A stretch of DNA of 64,000 bases. Source: Sulfobacillus thermotolerans. GTDB lineage: Bacteria > Bacillota > Sulfobacillia > Sulfobacillales > Sulfobacillaceae. Position 1 is the first letter of the stretch; each line of letters begins with the position of its first letter. Shown piece after piece: positions 43,413 through 53,667 of the stretch. The stretch lies in contig CP019454.1 in the NCBI GenBank assembly GCA_002951815.1, positions 2,480,001-2,544,000 on the forward strand. The letters are read 5' to 3'. The notes beneath the pieces are model-generated. The model was not told the origin of the DNA and made no database searches. It saw only the letters and a program-made list of their open reading frames with translations. Position numbers and translations under genes: made by a program.

Positions 43413-44819
43413 GTGATGCAATTTCAACGGGTGGCGGACGAAATCCGTAGAGCCATTGAACAAGGACGTTGGCATGTAGGCGAGGCATTACCCTCGGAAC
43501 GCAAAACGGCAGAAGAATTTGGTGTCAGTCGCTCCACCGTCCGCCGGGCATGGGAAGAGCTGCAGTCTTTAGGTTATGTTCACTGGACCGCCGCCTCCGC
43601 GCCCATTGTCGTCAATATTCCCTTGCGTCCTGTTCCCATCAACCCGTCATTGATCGGAAAAGACCTGCCGTATCGTCCCAGTTCGACATTTCTCAGTGAC
43701 CTGATGTCTGCCGCGAGTAGTAGTGCACGCTATAATTTTGAAATTGGTATGCCTGATCCCGATTTATTGCCAATACATGAGTTGCAAGAGATTGTTCGTG
43801 ATCTCTTAAGTCAGCATGTGCGCGAAGTCTTCTCATATTCTCCAACGCAAGGAATTGCCCGCGTGCGGCAAGCGCTAAGTGAAGAATACTTAAGCCGACG
43901 CGGAGTCGCCGCGGATCCTGACAATATTCTCATTACGTCGGGATCCTTGCAAGGCCTTGATTATGTCACCAGTCTATTATCCCGAGCGGGCGATTACATC
44001 GTCACCGAATCACCTACGTTTGCAGGGGCTCTGCAAATTTTTGCCTCCCACGGTGCCCAGGTTCTCGCGGTGCCCATGGACGAAGAGGGAATCCGGGTGG
44101 AACCGTTGGCCCAAGCCCTTGCCCAGCATCCCGTGCGCATGATTTACGTCCAAACCTTCTTCCACAATCCCACCAGTACGGTGATGAGTCTCGCTAGGCG
44201 CCAAGCTGTGCTTGCCCTGTCTCAGAAGTATCAGGTGCCGATTGTTGAAGACGACGCCTATGGATTTTTAGCCACAGCCAATCCCCAGCCCTTGTACGCA
44301 CTGGCCCCAGGGGATGCTCCCGTCATTTATCTCAACACATTGTCCAAATTGCTCGCGCCCGGTTTGCGTGTGGGCATGGTGGTGGCTCCGCGTGACATTA
44401 TTCAATACTTAAGCCAACGCAAACAACTCGGGGATTTGCATACCGGCACGGTCACTCAGCTACTAGTCGAAGGGTGGCTGCGCAGTGGCAACGTGACGCA
44501 GCACATCGCGCGAGCTCAGACCATCTATGCGAGTCGCATGCGCATAGCATCCGAGTTGATTCGGCGCCGGGGCCTCTTCCTTTTTGGTCATCCCACTGGA
44601 GGCTTCTATTTGTTTGTCCAGCTGCCGAAACATATCAACGCGTATGCCCTGCATGATTATGCCGCTCAACGTGACGTGTTATTTGCACCCGGCGAGGCTT
44701 TTGGCATAGGCGATCGATACCGTGGATGGATCCGGCTGTGCGTCAGTGCCTTAGGAACGACGGCGATTCAAAATGGCATGGCCCGCTTTTTTCGCATGCT
44801 GGATACCTTCAGCCCGTAG
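43413..44819 (+). CDS. MocR/GntR-type regulator with aminotransferase domain
   Basis: 468 residues. An N-terminal GntR winged helix (about 1-70: RAIEQGRWHVGEALPSERKTAEEFGVSRSTVRRAWEEL) is fused to a fold-type I aminotransferase domain. The domain has VEDDAYGFLA and the PLP lysine in LNTLSKLLAPGLRVGMV. MocR regulators sense PLP-bound amines or amino acids (GabR, PdxR, TauR), but some members are true aminotransferases such as LysN. It lies 111 bases before a trans-sulfuration PLP enzyme, so regulation of sulfur amino acid metabolism is a reasonable guess. The start is GTG 43413 or the adjacent ATG. Confidence 0.9.
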   Translation: MMQFQRVADEIRRAIEQGRWHVGEALPSERKTAEEFGVSRSTVRRAWEELQSLGYVHWTAASAPIVVNIPLRPVPINPSLIGKDLPYRPSSTFLSDLMSAASSSARYNFEIGMPDPDLLPIHELQEIVRDLLSQHVREVFSYSPTQGIARVRQALSEEYLSRRGVAADPDNILITSGSLQGLDYVTSLLSRAGDYIVTESPTFAGALQIFASHGAQVLAVPMDEEGIRVEPLAQALAQHPVRMIYVQTFFHNPTSTVMSLARRQAVLALSQKYQVPIVEDDAYGFLATANPQPLYALAPGDAPVIYLNTLSKLLAPGLRVGMVVAPRDIIQYLSQRKQLGDLHTGTVTQLLVEGWLRSGNVTQHIARAQTIYASRMRIASELIRRRGLFLFGHPTGGFYLFVQLPKHINAYALHDYAAQRDVLFAPGEAFGIGDRYRGWIRLCVSALGTTAIQNGMARFFRMLDTFSP

Positions 44820-44930
44820 TGGTTTGCCTGGTTCCTTACGAAATACCAACGGGCTTGCCTGGTCCTTGTGCCATTAAGGGTTTCTCGTTACACTCCCTTC
44901 AAAGACGAGATGAAGGGTAGGCGTGGCGAC

Positions 44931-46079
44931 ATGGATATGTTAACGAAATTGATTCATAATGCATCATTAATTGACACCGCAACAGGAGCCAGCAGTACAG
45001 CGGTCTACCATGCGTCAACGTTTCATCAGCATCCTGGTGAGACGGGAGCTTGGGTATATAGCCGCGCGGGCAATCCCACGCGCCAAGCACTGGAAGCCAC
45101 TATTGCGGATTTAGAGCAAGGATCGTATGGCTTTGCTTTTGCTTCAGGCATGGCGGCCATCGCCGCCGTCATGATGCTGTTTGAGCAAGGCGATCACGTG
45201 ATTCTGCCACGCGATATCTATGGCGGAACCTTTGACCTGATGGCTCAACTGGTTGCTCGCTATGGTCTACAGGCCACGTATGTCGACCTGTCAAATTTGG
45301 CGGAGGTCGAAGCGCATATTACGCCCCGTACCCGGGGGATCTATATCGAGACCCCGTCTAACCCGACTCTCAAAATTACCGACTTGCGGGGTGTCGCCGA
45401 CTTGGCCCATCGGCATGGTCTCATAACCATTGCCGACAATACCTTTATGTCTCCCTACCTGCAGCGCCCGCTTACCATGGGAATTGATATCGTTGTCCAT
45501 TCCGCTACGAAGTTTTTAGGGGGCCATAGTGACGTGATTGCGGGGCTTGCCGTGGCGACGGATCCGGAGCTTGCGGCACGCATTGGCAAGAATCAAAAAA
45601 CCTGGGGCGGCATTTTAGGACCCGATGACAGTTGGCTGGTCTTACGGGGCATCAAGACATTGGGCGTGCGGATGGACCGTGCGCAACAAAATGCCTTATA
45701 TTTAGCGAACTGGTTCGTGGGCCGACAAGGCATCAAGCAGGTCTATTACCCAGGGCTTGCTCATCATCCGGGTCTTCAAACGCATATGGCCCAAGCCCTG
45801 GGCGCAGGTGCCGTGTTGTCCGTTGTGTTAGAGGATTCTCTGAATTGGCAGGCCTTTGTGGAACATCTGCAGTATGCCATTTTTGCAGTGAGTTTGGGTG
45901 GAGTTGAAACTATTGTGAGTCACCCTGCAACGATGTCCCATGCGGCCATGCCAGCCCCAGAACGACAACGCCGAGGGGTTGATGACAACTTATTACGGAT
46001 TTCTGTGGGAATTGAAAGCATTAACGACTTGATTCGTGATTTTGAAGCTGCCTTGACCTACGTCACATCTTTGTCCTAA
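44931..46079 (+). CDS. Cys/Met metabolism PLP-dependent enzyme (second paralogue)
   Basis: 382 residues. The family signatures are all present: AVYHASTFHQ, WVYSRAGNPTRQALEATIADLE, FASGMAAIAAVM, TIADNTFMSPYLQ, PLP lysine in VVHSATKFLGGHSDV and LRISVGIESINDLIRDF. It is closest in pattern to cystathionine gamma-lyase or gamma-synthase from Firmicutes (MetC/MetI/MccB); which reaction it catalyses is not settled by motifs. It differs clearly from the copy at 27069, suggesting separate roles. The ATG GAT ATG start at 44931 gives the usual length; the frame extends upstream to 44868. A MocR-type regulator precedes it on the same strand. Confidence 0.9.
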   Translation: MDMLTKLIHNASLIDTATGASSTAVYHASTFHQHPGETGAWVYSRAGNPTRQALEATIADLEQGSYGFAFASGMAAIAAVMMLFEQGDHVILPRDIYGGTFDLMAQLVARYGLQATYVDLSNLAEVEAHITPRTRGIYIETPSNPTLKITDLRGVADLAHRHGLITIADNTFMSPYLQRPLTMGIDIVVHSATKFLGGHSDVIAGLAVATDPELAARIGKNQKTWGGILGPDDSWLVLRGIKTLGVRMDRAQQNALYLANWFVGRQGIKQVYYPGLAHHPGLQTHMAQALGAGAVLSVVLEDSLNWQAFVEHLQYAIFAVSLGGVETIVSHPATMSHAAMPAPERQRRGVDDNLLRISVGIESINDLIRDFEAALTYVTSLS

Positions 46080-46095
46080 ATCGGCTACCTTGTCT

Positions 46096-46129
46096 AAGCC
46101 CCAGGTTCTGATGAGTCTGGGGCTTTTTT
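46096..46129. terminator. Terminator between convergent genes
   Basis: AAGCCCCAG pairs with CTGGGGCTT around a 12-base loop, followed by TTTTTA. It ends the PLP-enzyme transcript and abuts the stop of the opposed MMPL gene. Confidence 0.9.
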
Positions 46130-48266
46130 ACTTGCTGGGCCACCAGTTCCAAGATCCCAATAAGCGCATAATCGACGGTACGAGAATTAAACGGACTACC
46201 GTCGCATCGAGAAGAATCGCGATGCCAAGACCAATACCAAGTTCTTGCATAAACTCGAGTCCAATAATGCCAAACGCAATGAAGACCGTGACCATAATCA
46301 GCGCAGCCCCTGTGATTATCCGCCCGGTATCCGCTAATCCTTGCGCGACCGCATCAGCATCGGGTACGTGGAGCCGATGATAGTCCATGACCCGGGTCAA
46401 TAAAAACACTTCATAGTCTGTGGAGAGGCCAAAGAGGACCGAAAACAAAATTAACGGCGTGGTCCAATCAATAGCGCCCGCTCCTCCTATACCGGTCCAC
46501 GGCCGGGTGATACCATCTTGAAAGATAAGGACTAAAAGGCCTGACGCGGCTGAAACAGACAGCAAATTCATGACCACTGCCTTGATGGCTAATGCGACTG
46601 AGCGAAACAGGCGAAACAACAAGATAATCGTCGTCACGGCAATCAGGGCCGCCACAATCGGTAGCCAGTGCAAGATTAAAGCAATGACATCGACGGTATA
46701 AGCCACACCTCCGCCAATCAGTACGCGGCCGTTAAAGGCGTAATGTAAAGACCGTAAATGCCTGACCAGTTGTTGGGTTGCTTGCGATTCCCCGTGCGAT
46801 TGGGGAAACACCGTTAGCAAAAATGTATGCCGAGAAGGCGCTAAGGCTCCGCGGAATAAGAGGGGTGGCTGCTTGGTAAAGGTGGTTGGGGGCAGTGAGG
46901 GAAGAAGGGGAAGGACCGCATGAACATCCGGTTGGTGAAGAATCTGGGTTCGCACCTCTTGCACTTCCCGGTAACTCTGCGCGGTATAAAGAGACGAGGA
47001 GCTGCGCAACACCACCCATAACGGGCTGCCCACGCCGGGAAAGGTATGCTTTACCCAAATATCATACGTTTTTCGCGTTTGGGACGACGCGGGTAAGGTA
47101 TCGACTCCGGGATTCCAAAAATGCATGGACGTCACAGGATAGGCTAGCGCCAGCAATAGGGCACTGGACCCAATAAGTGCCCATACAGGGCGCTGCATAA
47201 CCCGCCTAGCCCATGCTTGCCACCAACGACTAGGTGTGTTTTTTGAGGCGATGTAGGGCCATTCCAACCAAGGATCGAGCACGACTAAGACCGCAGGTAA
47301 CAAGGTCAGAGCAGCGATGACCGTCGCTAATACTGCCGCTAAGGATCCCAGAGCCATCGATCGCATCAGGGGCTGATTGACTAAGAGAACCACTGCAAAA
47401 GCGGCCGCGACAATGCTGCCTGAAAATAACACAGCCCGTCCCGCCGTGAGTGCCGCAATATTGGCTGCGTCTTTTGCGGACTGCGTCTGCCGCGCCAACC
47501 GGTAGCGATGCACCATCAACAAAGCATAGTCGATTCCGACGCCAAGTCCGATCATGGCCGCGGCATCCTCGACTTCCGGTGCAATGGCCACAACCCGGGC
47601 GATAAGGTCAATGCCGGCAAGCCCCACGGTGATGCCGCCAAACCCAATCGCAAGGGGCCCAATGGGCGCAATTGCGCTGCGGAATATCCACACCAGGGCA
47701 ATCAAGGTTAAGGGAAAACTCCAAAACTCGGCGGTTTTTAAATCTTTATCGACTTGGTTGGTGAAAGACCGTTCGAGGGGGACAAGGCCGGTTAGCCCAC
47801 CACGCAAACCCTTTGGTGTTAAAGATAAGAGATGGCGCAAGGGGATAACCGCCTGGGTATCGGCCAGAGAATGGTTTGTCGTCTGCCGGAAAAAGAGCGT
47901 GCCGTACATGACATGCTCATCATGCGACAAGGTCATATCCGTGAGTAAAGGAACCTTGGCCACGGCCGGCACCTTTCTCATCTGCTGGAGAATCTTGGCT
48001 ATAGCGCGGCGATACTGGGGTTGATTGATAGATTGAGAAGACGAAAAGACGACGGTCGCATTAGAATTAGCAAGGACGCCAAAATTCCGTTGCACGATGT
48101 GCTGAACATGTTCGGAAGGACTGCCTGGTACGCCTAAGCCGTCGGTTTTAAATTGATGGGATAAATTGAGCATGAATGGCAAAGCGCAGATGAAAATCAC
48201 GGTCCATAGGACAATAACGTGCCAAGGATGTTTGACAATCCATTGGGTTAGGTGTTTTCTCGTCAT
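46128..48266 (-). CDS. MMPL/RND-family membrane transporter
   Basis: 712 residues. The layout is that of MMPL proteins: one N-terminal span, an outer domain, a block of five or six spans (about 180-350), then a second outer domain and membrane block. MIGLGVGIDYALLMVHRYR and LSTDYEVFLLTRVMDY are the two characteristic RND motifs with acidic residues in the membrane. Such transporters export lipids, siderophores or drugs with the proton gradient; YdfJ-like proteins are the Firmicute relatives. The ATG at 48266 is six bases after GAGGT; a TTG at 48278 is less likely. Monocistronic. Confidence 0.93.
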   Translation of the reverse strand: MTRKHLTQWIVKHPWHVIVLWTVIFICALPFMLNLSHQFKTDGLGVPGSPSEHVQHIVQRNFGVLANSNATVVFSSSQSINQPQYRRAIAKILQQMRKVPAVAKVPLLTDMTLSHDEHVMYGTLFFRQTTNHSLADTQAVIPLRHLLSLTPKGLRGGLTGLVPLERSFTNQVDKDLKTAEFWSFPLTLIALVWIFRSAIAPIGPLAIGFGGITVGLAGIDLIARVVAIAPEVEDAAAMIGLGVGIDYALLMVHRYRLARQTQSAKDAANIAALTAGRAVLFSGSIVAAAFAVVLLVNQPLMRSMALGSLAAVLATVIAALTLLPAVLVVLDPWLEWPYIASKNTPSRWWQAWARRVMQRPVWALIGSSALLLALAYPVTSMHFWNPGVDTLPASSQTRKTYDIWVKHTFPGVGSPLWVVLRSSSSLYTAQSYREVQEVRTQILHQPDVHAVLPLLPSLPPTTFTKQPPLLFRGALAPSRHTFLLTVFPQSHGESQATQQLVRHLRSLHYAFNGRVLIGGGVAYTVDVIALILHWLPIVAALIAVTTIILLFRLFRSVALAIKAVVMNLLSVSAASGLLVLIFQDGITRPWTGIGGAGAIDWTTPLILFSVLFGLSTDYEVFLLTRVMDYHRLHVPDADAVAQGLADTGRIITGAALIMVTVFIAFGIIGLEFMQELGIGLGIAILLDATVVRLILVPSIMRLLGSWNWWPSK

Positions 48267-48525
48267 GAAAGACCTCAATCACGATTTATTAAACGGAGCC
48301 TCATTACATCGGCATCCATCTGTTTAGTCTACTTCATTTCCAAAGCCTGTCAATTCAGCCGTGGCTAGACCAAGCGCGCTGGGTCTTGCTTGTCGAAGCC
48401 CACTTGTCGTATGCCGTGACCGCCTATAAAGACCGGTAAGGGTTCTCTGGGTTCACACCACGGAGCTTAGAATGGATTCGCCGCCAGAGAGCTCCCGTGG
48501 TATCCTGTAACCAAGGAGGGAGAGT

Positions 48526-49056
48526 ATGGAACAGGCGACATTTGCAGGCGGATGCTTTTGGTGCATGGTGCATCCCTTCGATCAATGGCCAGGGGTTCTC
48601 CAAGTCGTGTCGGGTTACACGGGCGGACATAGCGTGAATCCAACCTATGAAGACGTGTGTGCGGGCCATACCGGGCATTACGAAGCGGTCAATATCACCT
48701 TTGATCCCGCCCAGATCACGTATGAGCAACTGTTAGACATCTATTGGCAACAAATAGACCCCACCGACAGCGGAGGTCAGTTTTACGACCGGGGACCATC
48801 GTATAAGCCGGCAATTTTTTACCATTCGCCAGAACAAAAGCGATTGGCTGAGCAATCTCGCGACGCATTGGACGCCAGTGGCCGTTTTAACCGTCCTGTG
48901 GCGGTAGAAATTCTCCCTGCGGGACCGTTTTATCCCGCCGAAGACTATCATCAAAACTTTTACCGGACGCATGAAGCCCACTATCAACAGTATCGCAGGG
49001 GGTCGGGGCGAGACATCTTTTTGGCCAAGCATTGGGGCATGCCCTCTAATCATTAG
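48526..49056 (+). CDS. msrA: Peptide methionine sulfoxide reductase MsrA
   Basis: 176 residues. [10 protein letters not shown] holds the catalytic cysteine C10 and a second cysteine C13. [22 protein letters not shown] and YHQNFYRTH are the usual substrate-pocket and C-terminal motifs. MsrA reduces methionine-S-sulfoxide in oxidised proteins, with thioredoxin as reductant. AAGGAGGGAG lies before the ATG. The 3' end overlaps the opposed flavoprotein gene by 11 bases, so no terminator sits between them. It fits with the peroxiredoxin as part of oxidative-stress defence. Confidence 0.96.
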   Translation: MEQATFAGGCFWCMVHPFDQWPGVLQVVSGYTGGHSVNPTYEDVCAGHTGHYEAVNITFDPAQITYEQLLDIYWQQIDPTDSGGQFYDRGPSYKPAIFYHSPEQKRLAEQSRDALDASGRFNRPVAVEILPAGPFYPAEDYHQNFYRTHEAHYQQYRRGSGRDIFLAKHWGMPSNH

Positions 49057-50362
49057 CGTGTGTGAGGACATATTCAGCGGCGGCACTTCCTGCCAAATGG
49101 CCCGTTGAAAACGCGACGGTAATATTGTAGCCACCGGTATGGGCATGAACATCTAGCACTTCGCCGGCAAAATATAAACCGCGACATAATTTAGAGCCCA
49201 TGGTGCGCGGATCGATAGCCTTGAGGGCGACGCCGCCTCCCGTCACGGTAGCTTTGTCTAAGGGAAGCGTACCCGAAATAGGCACGTCAAACGCTTTAAG
49301 GGCATGACACAAGGCGCCTTCACTAGACCGGCTTAGATGCGCCATCTCTAGTGTTGGCGCTATTTGGACGCGTCGGCATAAGAATTCCGCTAAGCGCTCC
49401 GGGACCCATTGCGACAAGACCGTTCGCACCGACCGGCGACCAGACTCGGCGCGAATGGCTGCCAATTGTTGATGTAACAGAGGTTCAGACTGGGTGGGCA
49501 AGAAGTCAATTTCGGCCCTTAGCACCGCTTGCGGATTCTTGCGTAGGGCCACTGACACATAATGACTGCTACGCAGGGCGGCGGGACCTGTGAGACCAAA
49601 GTGGCTAAAGAGCAAGTCGCCTGTCTCTGTCGTTAGAACCTTGCCGTGCTCGGAAATAATCCGCAAAACAACCTCTTTAAACGATAGACCTTGCAAGGTG
49701 CGCTCTTTGATAAAAGGGGCCGGACTCGTCAAGGGGACGGCGGTCGGATAAGGAGCGACGATGCTGTGCCCGGCCGCTTGGGCCCATGGGTATCCATCCC
49801 CAGTGCTCCCCGTTTGAGGTACGCTTACGCCCCCGGTCGCGACTACCACGGCTTTCGCTCCGAGAGAGAGGCCCGAGGCCAAGCGAGCTCCTTTTACTTG
49901 ATTTTCTTCGCATATTAACGAGCCTACGGCAGTATCTTGGTATACCATAACCCCTAATGCATAGACTTTATCCACCAGCGCTTTGACCACGGTTGAGGCC
50001 TTGTCAGTGACCGGAAATACACGACCATGGTCTTCTTCTTTCAAGGCAATCCCCATATCTTCAAAGAACGCCACAATCTCAGGACTCCCAAAGCGCGTGA
50101 GAGCCGAATAGAGAAAACGGCTATTACCCACGATATTTTCCATTAATTCGGATAGGGGCTTGGCGTTAGTCACATTGCAGCGACCGCCGCCTGAAATGCC
50201 GAGCTTCCGGCCCAATTTATTGCCTTTTTCCACAAGTACCGTCCGTGCGCCGGCAGTTTGTGCGGCGATGGCGGCCATTAACCCACTTGGGCCGCCACCA
50301 ATAATCAGCACATCTCCTGCAGCAAGCGAAGCCGACAATGATAGGCTATTGGTTGTTGTCAT
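49046..50362 (-). CDS. BaiN/HI0933-like flavoprotein
   Basis: 438 residues. FAD motif [18 protein letters not shown], then the family signature [31 protein letters not shown] and the closing [20 protein letters not shown]. This is the HI0933/BaiN/RdsA-type flavoprotein family; BaiN reduces bile-acid intermediates in Clostridium but most members have unknown substrates. The ATG at 50362 gives the family-typical start although it lacks a clear ribosome binding site. The frame extends to 50674 without signature. Confidence 0.9.
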   Translation of the reverse strand: MTTTNSLSLSASLAAGDVLIIGGGPSGLMAAIAAQTAGARTVLVEKGNKLGRKLGISGGGRCNVTNAKPLSELMENIVGNSRFLYSALTRFGSPEIVAFFEDMGIALKEEDHGRVFPVTDKASTVVKALVDKVYALGVMVYQDTAVGSLICEENQVKGARLASGLSLGAKAVVVATGGVSVPQTGSTGDGYPWAQAAGHSIVAPYPTAVPLTSPAPFIKERTLQGLSFKEVVLRIISEHGKVLTTETGDLLFSHFGLTGPAALRSSHYVSVALRKNPQAVLRAEIDFLPTQSEPLLHQQLAAIRAESGRRSVRTVLSQWVPERLAEFLCRRVQIAPTLEMAHLSRSSEGALCHALKAFDVPISGTLPLDKATVTGGGVALKAIDPRTMGSKLCRGLYFAGEVLDVHAHTGGYNITVAFSTGHLAGSAAAEYVLTHAND

Positions 50363-50816
50363 AGGCTTAGAATACCATGAGGGATTTTGCAAATAAAAGG
50401 GCGCGTCGACATGCCGAAACGCCTGAAGCCCACCATTTATCTTATCGCGCAGAAAGAAGGAGCTGCTGTGACGCAGCACAGCACATTTTGGCCCACAATC
50501 ACCTGGGGCAGATCCGAAAAACCCCGAGCCCCGACATACGACAAAATTCTTCAGCAAATCAACTGCAGGACTATCCGATGCATTTCTCTGGATTTCCCAG
50601 CACCTTCGAACCCCGCAGTTCTCACTCTTTTGATTTTGAAAATTTTTAAAGGCAATACGACAGAATCTTCCCATAATGGGGAGATTCGTGAAGAGATATA
50701 CAGGTCATTATTGACTGCGCAATTCGGTGCGTGATAAGGTGAACTCGCAGAAGTCGTGTATACCAAAATGGCGCACGCGAGGTCGTTTGAAACGCTCAGA
50801 GGAGGATTTATCCAAA
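50363..50816. other. Intergenic gap before the EthD-like gene
   Basis: Two overlapping rightward frames (50377-50649, 50387-50734) lack ribosome binding sites and family resemblance. A seven-base hairpin TGCTGTG/CACAGCA lies near 50465. TTGACT near 50711 with TAAGGT 18 bases on may be the promoter of the next gene. Confidence 0.35.
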
Positions 50817-51122
50817 ATGGTTACATTAATAGCGCTGTATCGCCATCCCGAAGATATTGAGGCGTTTAACCATCATTACGAAACGGTGCATCTTCCGTTA
50901 GCCAAGGCCATGCCGGGCCTTTTGGGAATCCAATTGACCCGTTTTGACCATCAAGCCGACGGAGCGCATTCCCCTTATCTGATGATGGCGGAAATGCAGT
51001 TTGCGGATGAAAAACAGCTGCAAACGGCCCTGGAATCAGAGCAGGGACGCGCTGCAGGGCGGGACTTAATGACGTTTGCAAAAGGCATCGTCACATTGCT
51101 TGTGGGACACCGCGAGGCGTAA
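50817..51122 (+). CDS. EthD family protein
   Basis: 101 residues with the ferredoxin-like alpha/beta barrel pattern of EthD: LIALYRHPEDIEAFNHHYETVHLPLAKAMPGL with the conserved H-x2-Y-x3-H spacing, followed by a helix (FADEKQLQTALESEQGR). EthD is needed for ethyl tert-butyl ether degradation; related dimeric barrels are monooxygenases or cofactor-free enzymes. The ATG is 11 bases after AGGAGG. It converges with a thioesterase gene, 24 bases away, and may be functionally linked to the acyl-CoA genes that follow. Confidence 0.87.
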   Translation: MVTLIALYRHPEDIEAFNHHYETVHLPLAKAMPGLLGIQLTRFDHQADGAHSPYLMMAEMQFADEKQLQTALESEQGRAAGRDLMTFAKGIVTLLVGHREA

Positions 51123-51146
51123 CCGACGGGGCTGTTCTTTCTATCC

Positions 51147-51551
51147 TCATCGTGGCGGAGAAGGCGGGCTTTGGAGCAGTAGCGCCAGCCGCTCTTTTGT
51201 GAGCACAACCTGTACAAAGGTGCCGGAACCAACCATGCCGTGGCTGTTTTCGGCCCAAACTTTCGTGATGATACGGTTACCTTCGCGTTTCTGGAATTGT
51301 GCATAAGCTACGAGGGTATCGCCAACTTGAGTGGACCGGGTATGCACAATATCCACCTGGTAGCCGACGGCATCCTCGGTCTCTTCCAAATAGGGTAGAA
51401 TGAGAGAGCGTCCGGCCCATTCCATCCACTCAATCATTCGCGCTGTGGCCAACACGGGGTGAATCGGTTGCCCTCCTAACGTTGCTGTCATGGCGGGTGT
51501 TACCACCGTTTCGACCCGAGCAACTGTCCCTGGCATCAACCCGTCACGCAT
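51147..51551 (-). CDS. Hotdog-fold thioesterase, FlK-like
   Basis: 134 residues. MRDGLMPGTVARVETVVTP, HPVLATARMIEWMEWAGRSL and GYQVDIVHTRSTQVGD match the fluoroacetyl-CoA thioesterase FlK family, including the catalytic-type Thr/Glu/His positions. Most members hydrolyse small acyl-CoAs and true fluoroacetyl-CoA specificity is rare. The ATG at 51551 is ten bases after AAAGGA and coincides with the family's normal start; the frame is open to 51590. It is divergent from the 2-oxoacid dehydrogenase genes and may release acyl groups from their products. Confidence 0.88.
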   Translation of the reverse strand: MRDGLMPGTVARVETVVTPAMTATLGGQPIHPVLATARMIEWMEWAGRSLILPYLEETEDAVGYQVDIVHTRSTQVGDTLVAYAQFQKREGNRIITKVWAENSHGMVGSGTFVQVVLTKERLALLLQSPPSPPR

Positions 51552-51644
51552 CGCACGGTCATCCTTTCGAAGGGTCATTGCGAAAATCATATCACACCTA
51601 CCATAGAACCGTCATGTTGGCAATATTCTTATAGGGGGTGGCGT

Positions 51645-52679
51645 ATGAACCAATATCCGGTCGTTCGCGTCATGGACGTCGAAGGCACGTTGGCGTTCAG
51701 CAGTTCCCTTGAGACAGCGCTTCACATTTATCAGGATATGATACTATTACGAGCCTTTGACGAAAAGACGTTAACACTCCAGCGTCAAGGCCGAGTGGGA
51801 ACGTTTGCACCGTCCTTAGGACAAGAAGCAGCGGAAATTGCCTCAGCTTATGCGTTAGACCGTCAAGATTGGATGGTTCCCTCTTATCGCGACCATGGAG
51901 CTCTTTACGTCCATGGACTGCCGCTAGATCACGTCATTTTGTTTGCGATGGGACGTTCGGGTAGCTATGCCGCAGGGGTGCGCGCATTGCCCAGTTCGAT
52001 TCCTATTGCGACTCATTTGCTTCACGCCGTGGGACTCGCCTATGCCTTGAAGCAGCAAGCAGAGCCGGCGATTGCCATGGCGTATTTCGGTGATGGGGCG
52101 ACATCCGAAGGAGATTTTCATGAAGCATTAAACTTTGCGGGCGTCTGGCAAGTGCCTGTCCTTTTCTTTTGTCAAAATAACGGATGGGCCATATCGACAC
52201 CAGTCCATCGGCAAACGCATAGTGAAACACTGGCGCAAAAGGCAGAAGCGTATGGTATCGCAGGAGTGCGTGTTGATGGGAATGATGCGTTAGCGGTGTA
52301 TGAGGTGGTGCGCCAAGCGCGCGAAAAAGCGATCCAAGGCCACGGACCAACCCTGATTGAAGCCGTGACCTACCGTGCAGGACCTCATACCACCGCCGAT
52401 GACCCGACCCGCTACCGCACATCTAACGAGGTCAATATCCATACGGCGCAAGACCCTATCCGCCGATTAGGGGAGTTCTTAATCCAGCAAGGCCTGTTAA
52501 CAAAGACGCTGAAGGAGCAGATGATGCGCGACAGTAAGGAACGGATTAACGAAGCCGTGGGGCGAGTGGAAGCTCAAGGAGCCGTGATGGTCGGCGATAT
52601 GTTTCGTCATGTGTATCAGACATTGCCCACGCGAATCCAGCGCCAATGGCATGAGTGGGAGGACCGATCACATGAGTGA
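51645..52679 (+). CDS. 2-oxoacid dehydrogenase E1 component, alpha subunit
   Basis: 344 residues. The thiamine diphosphate motif runs from G149-D150-G151 (YFGDGATSEGDFHEALNFAG) to the N178-N179 pair (QNNGWAIS). GTFAPSLGQEAAEI and VPSYRDHG are pyruvate or branched-chain type E1alpha motifs. With E1beta and E2 it decarboxylates a 2-oxoacid and transfers the acyl group to lipoate; pyruvate and branched-chain substrates cannot be told apart here. AGGGGGTGG lies before the ATG. First gene of an operon that continues to the crotonases. Confidence 0.94.
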   Translation: MNQYPVVRVMDVEGTLAFSSSLETALHIYQDMILLRAFDEKTLTLQRQGRVGTFAPSLGQEAAEIASAYALDRQDWMVPSYRDHGALYVHGLPLDHVILFAMGRSGSYAAGVRALPSSIPIATHLLHAVGLAYALKQQAEPAIAMAYFGDGATSEGDFHEALNFAGVWQVPVLFFCQNNGWAISTPVHRQTHSETLAQKAEAYGIAGVRVDGNDALAVYEVVRQAREKAIQGHGPTLIEAVTYRAGPHTTADDPTRYRTSNEVNIHTAQDPIRRLGEFLIQQGLLTKTLKEQMMRDSKERINEAVGRVEAQGAVMVGDMFRHVYQTLPTRIQRQWHEWEDRSHE

Positions 52680-53655
52680 AAAAAATATGGTCGAGGCCCT
52701 TCATGATACCCTGTCCCAGATGATGCAGCACGATCCTCGCCTTGTATTGCTAGGAGAAGATATCGGGGTTAATGGCGGCGTGTTTCGCGTGACAGATCAA
52801 TTGCTTACGCAATTCGGTTCTGACCGGGTGATTGATACCCCGCTTGCGGAATCGGCTATTGTGGGCACGGCTTTAGGCATGGCAATTGGGGGCCTGCGTC
52901 CGGTATGTGAAATCCAATTTCTGGGCTTTCTCTATCCCGCGCTGGACCAATTGATTTCCCATGTCAGTCGTATTCGTGCGCGCAGTGCCGGAGCGTTAGG
53001 GGCCGCGTTGGTCATTCGTGCCCCCTTTGGGGGCGGTATTCGGGCTCCTGAACAACATGCAGATTCTGCTGAAGGCTATCTCACCACCATTCCTGGACTC
53101 AAGGTGGCGATTCCCAGTTCACCGGCCGATGCCAAAGGGCTGCTCATTGCGGCGATTGAAGACGAGGATCCGGTCGTGTTGCTCGAGCCCATTCGTCTAT
53201 ACCGGTTAGGACGCGAAGAGGTGCCCGATACACTATATCGTGTCCCACTCGGGACAGCGCGCATTGTCCAACCCGGCCGCGATGTGTCGGTCATCACTTA
53301 CGGTGCAATGGTCCCTCTTGCTCGCGCGGCAGCAACCCAACTTCAACAACGTTATGGCTGGGATGTAGAGATTGTGGATGTCCGCAGTTTGTCCCCATTA
53401 GATGAAGAGACGTTAGGGCAATCGGTACGAAAAACCGGGCGGGCTGTGATTGTCCATGAGGCTCCATTAACAGGAGGTTTTGGGGCGGAAATTCTAGCCA
53501 CCGTCACGGAGCAAGCCTTTTGGTGGCTCAAGGCGCCTATTGTCCGGGTCACGGGGCCGGATGTACCGTTCCCCCCCTATGCTTGGGAAGATTGGTATGT
53601 CCCAAACGTGTCACGGATTGCGCATGCTATAGGCCAGGTCATGGCGGAGGAATAG
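52672..53655 (+). CDS. 2-oxoacid dehydrogenase E1 component, beta subunit
   Basis: 327 residues. Signatures: MVEALHDTLSQMMQHDPRLVLLGEDIG, FGSDRVIDTPLAESAIVGTALGMAIGGLRPVCEIQF and RAPFGGGIRAPEQHADS, typical E1beta. It forms an alpha2beta2 heterotetramer with the preceding product. The ATG overlaps the end of the alpha gene by eight bases and is nine bases after GGGAGG, so the two are translationally coupled. The open frame upstream to 52609 lies inside the alpha gene and is not used. Confidence 0.94.
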   Translation: MSEKNMVEALHDTLSQMMQHDPRLVLLGEDIGVNGGVFRVTDQLLTQFGSDRVIDTPLAESAIVGTALGMAIGGLRPVCEIQFLGFLYPALDQLISHVSRIRARSAGALGAALVIRAPFGGGIRAPEQHADSAEGYLTTIPGLKVAIPSSPADAKGLLIAAIEDEDPVVLLEPIRLYRLGREEVPDTLYRVPLGTARIVQPGRDVSVITYGAMVPLARAAATQLQQRYGWDVEIVDVRSLSPLDEETLGQSVRKTGRAVIVHEAPLTGGFGAEILATVTEQAFWWLKAPIVRVTGPDVPFPPYAWEDWYVPNVSRIAHAIGQVMAEE

Positions 53656-53667
53656 GAGGGGAGCACT

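Noticed and set aside
50367-50378. Three-codon frame ATG GTA TTC TAA directly before the BaiN-like gene
   Set aside because: Considered as a coupling mini-frame, but it also lacks a ribosome binding site and is too short to mean much.
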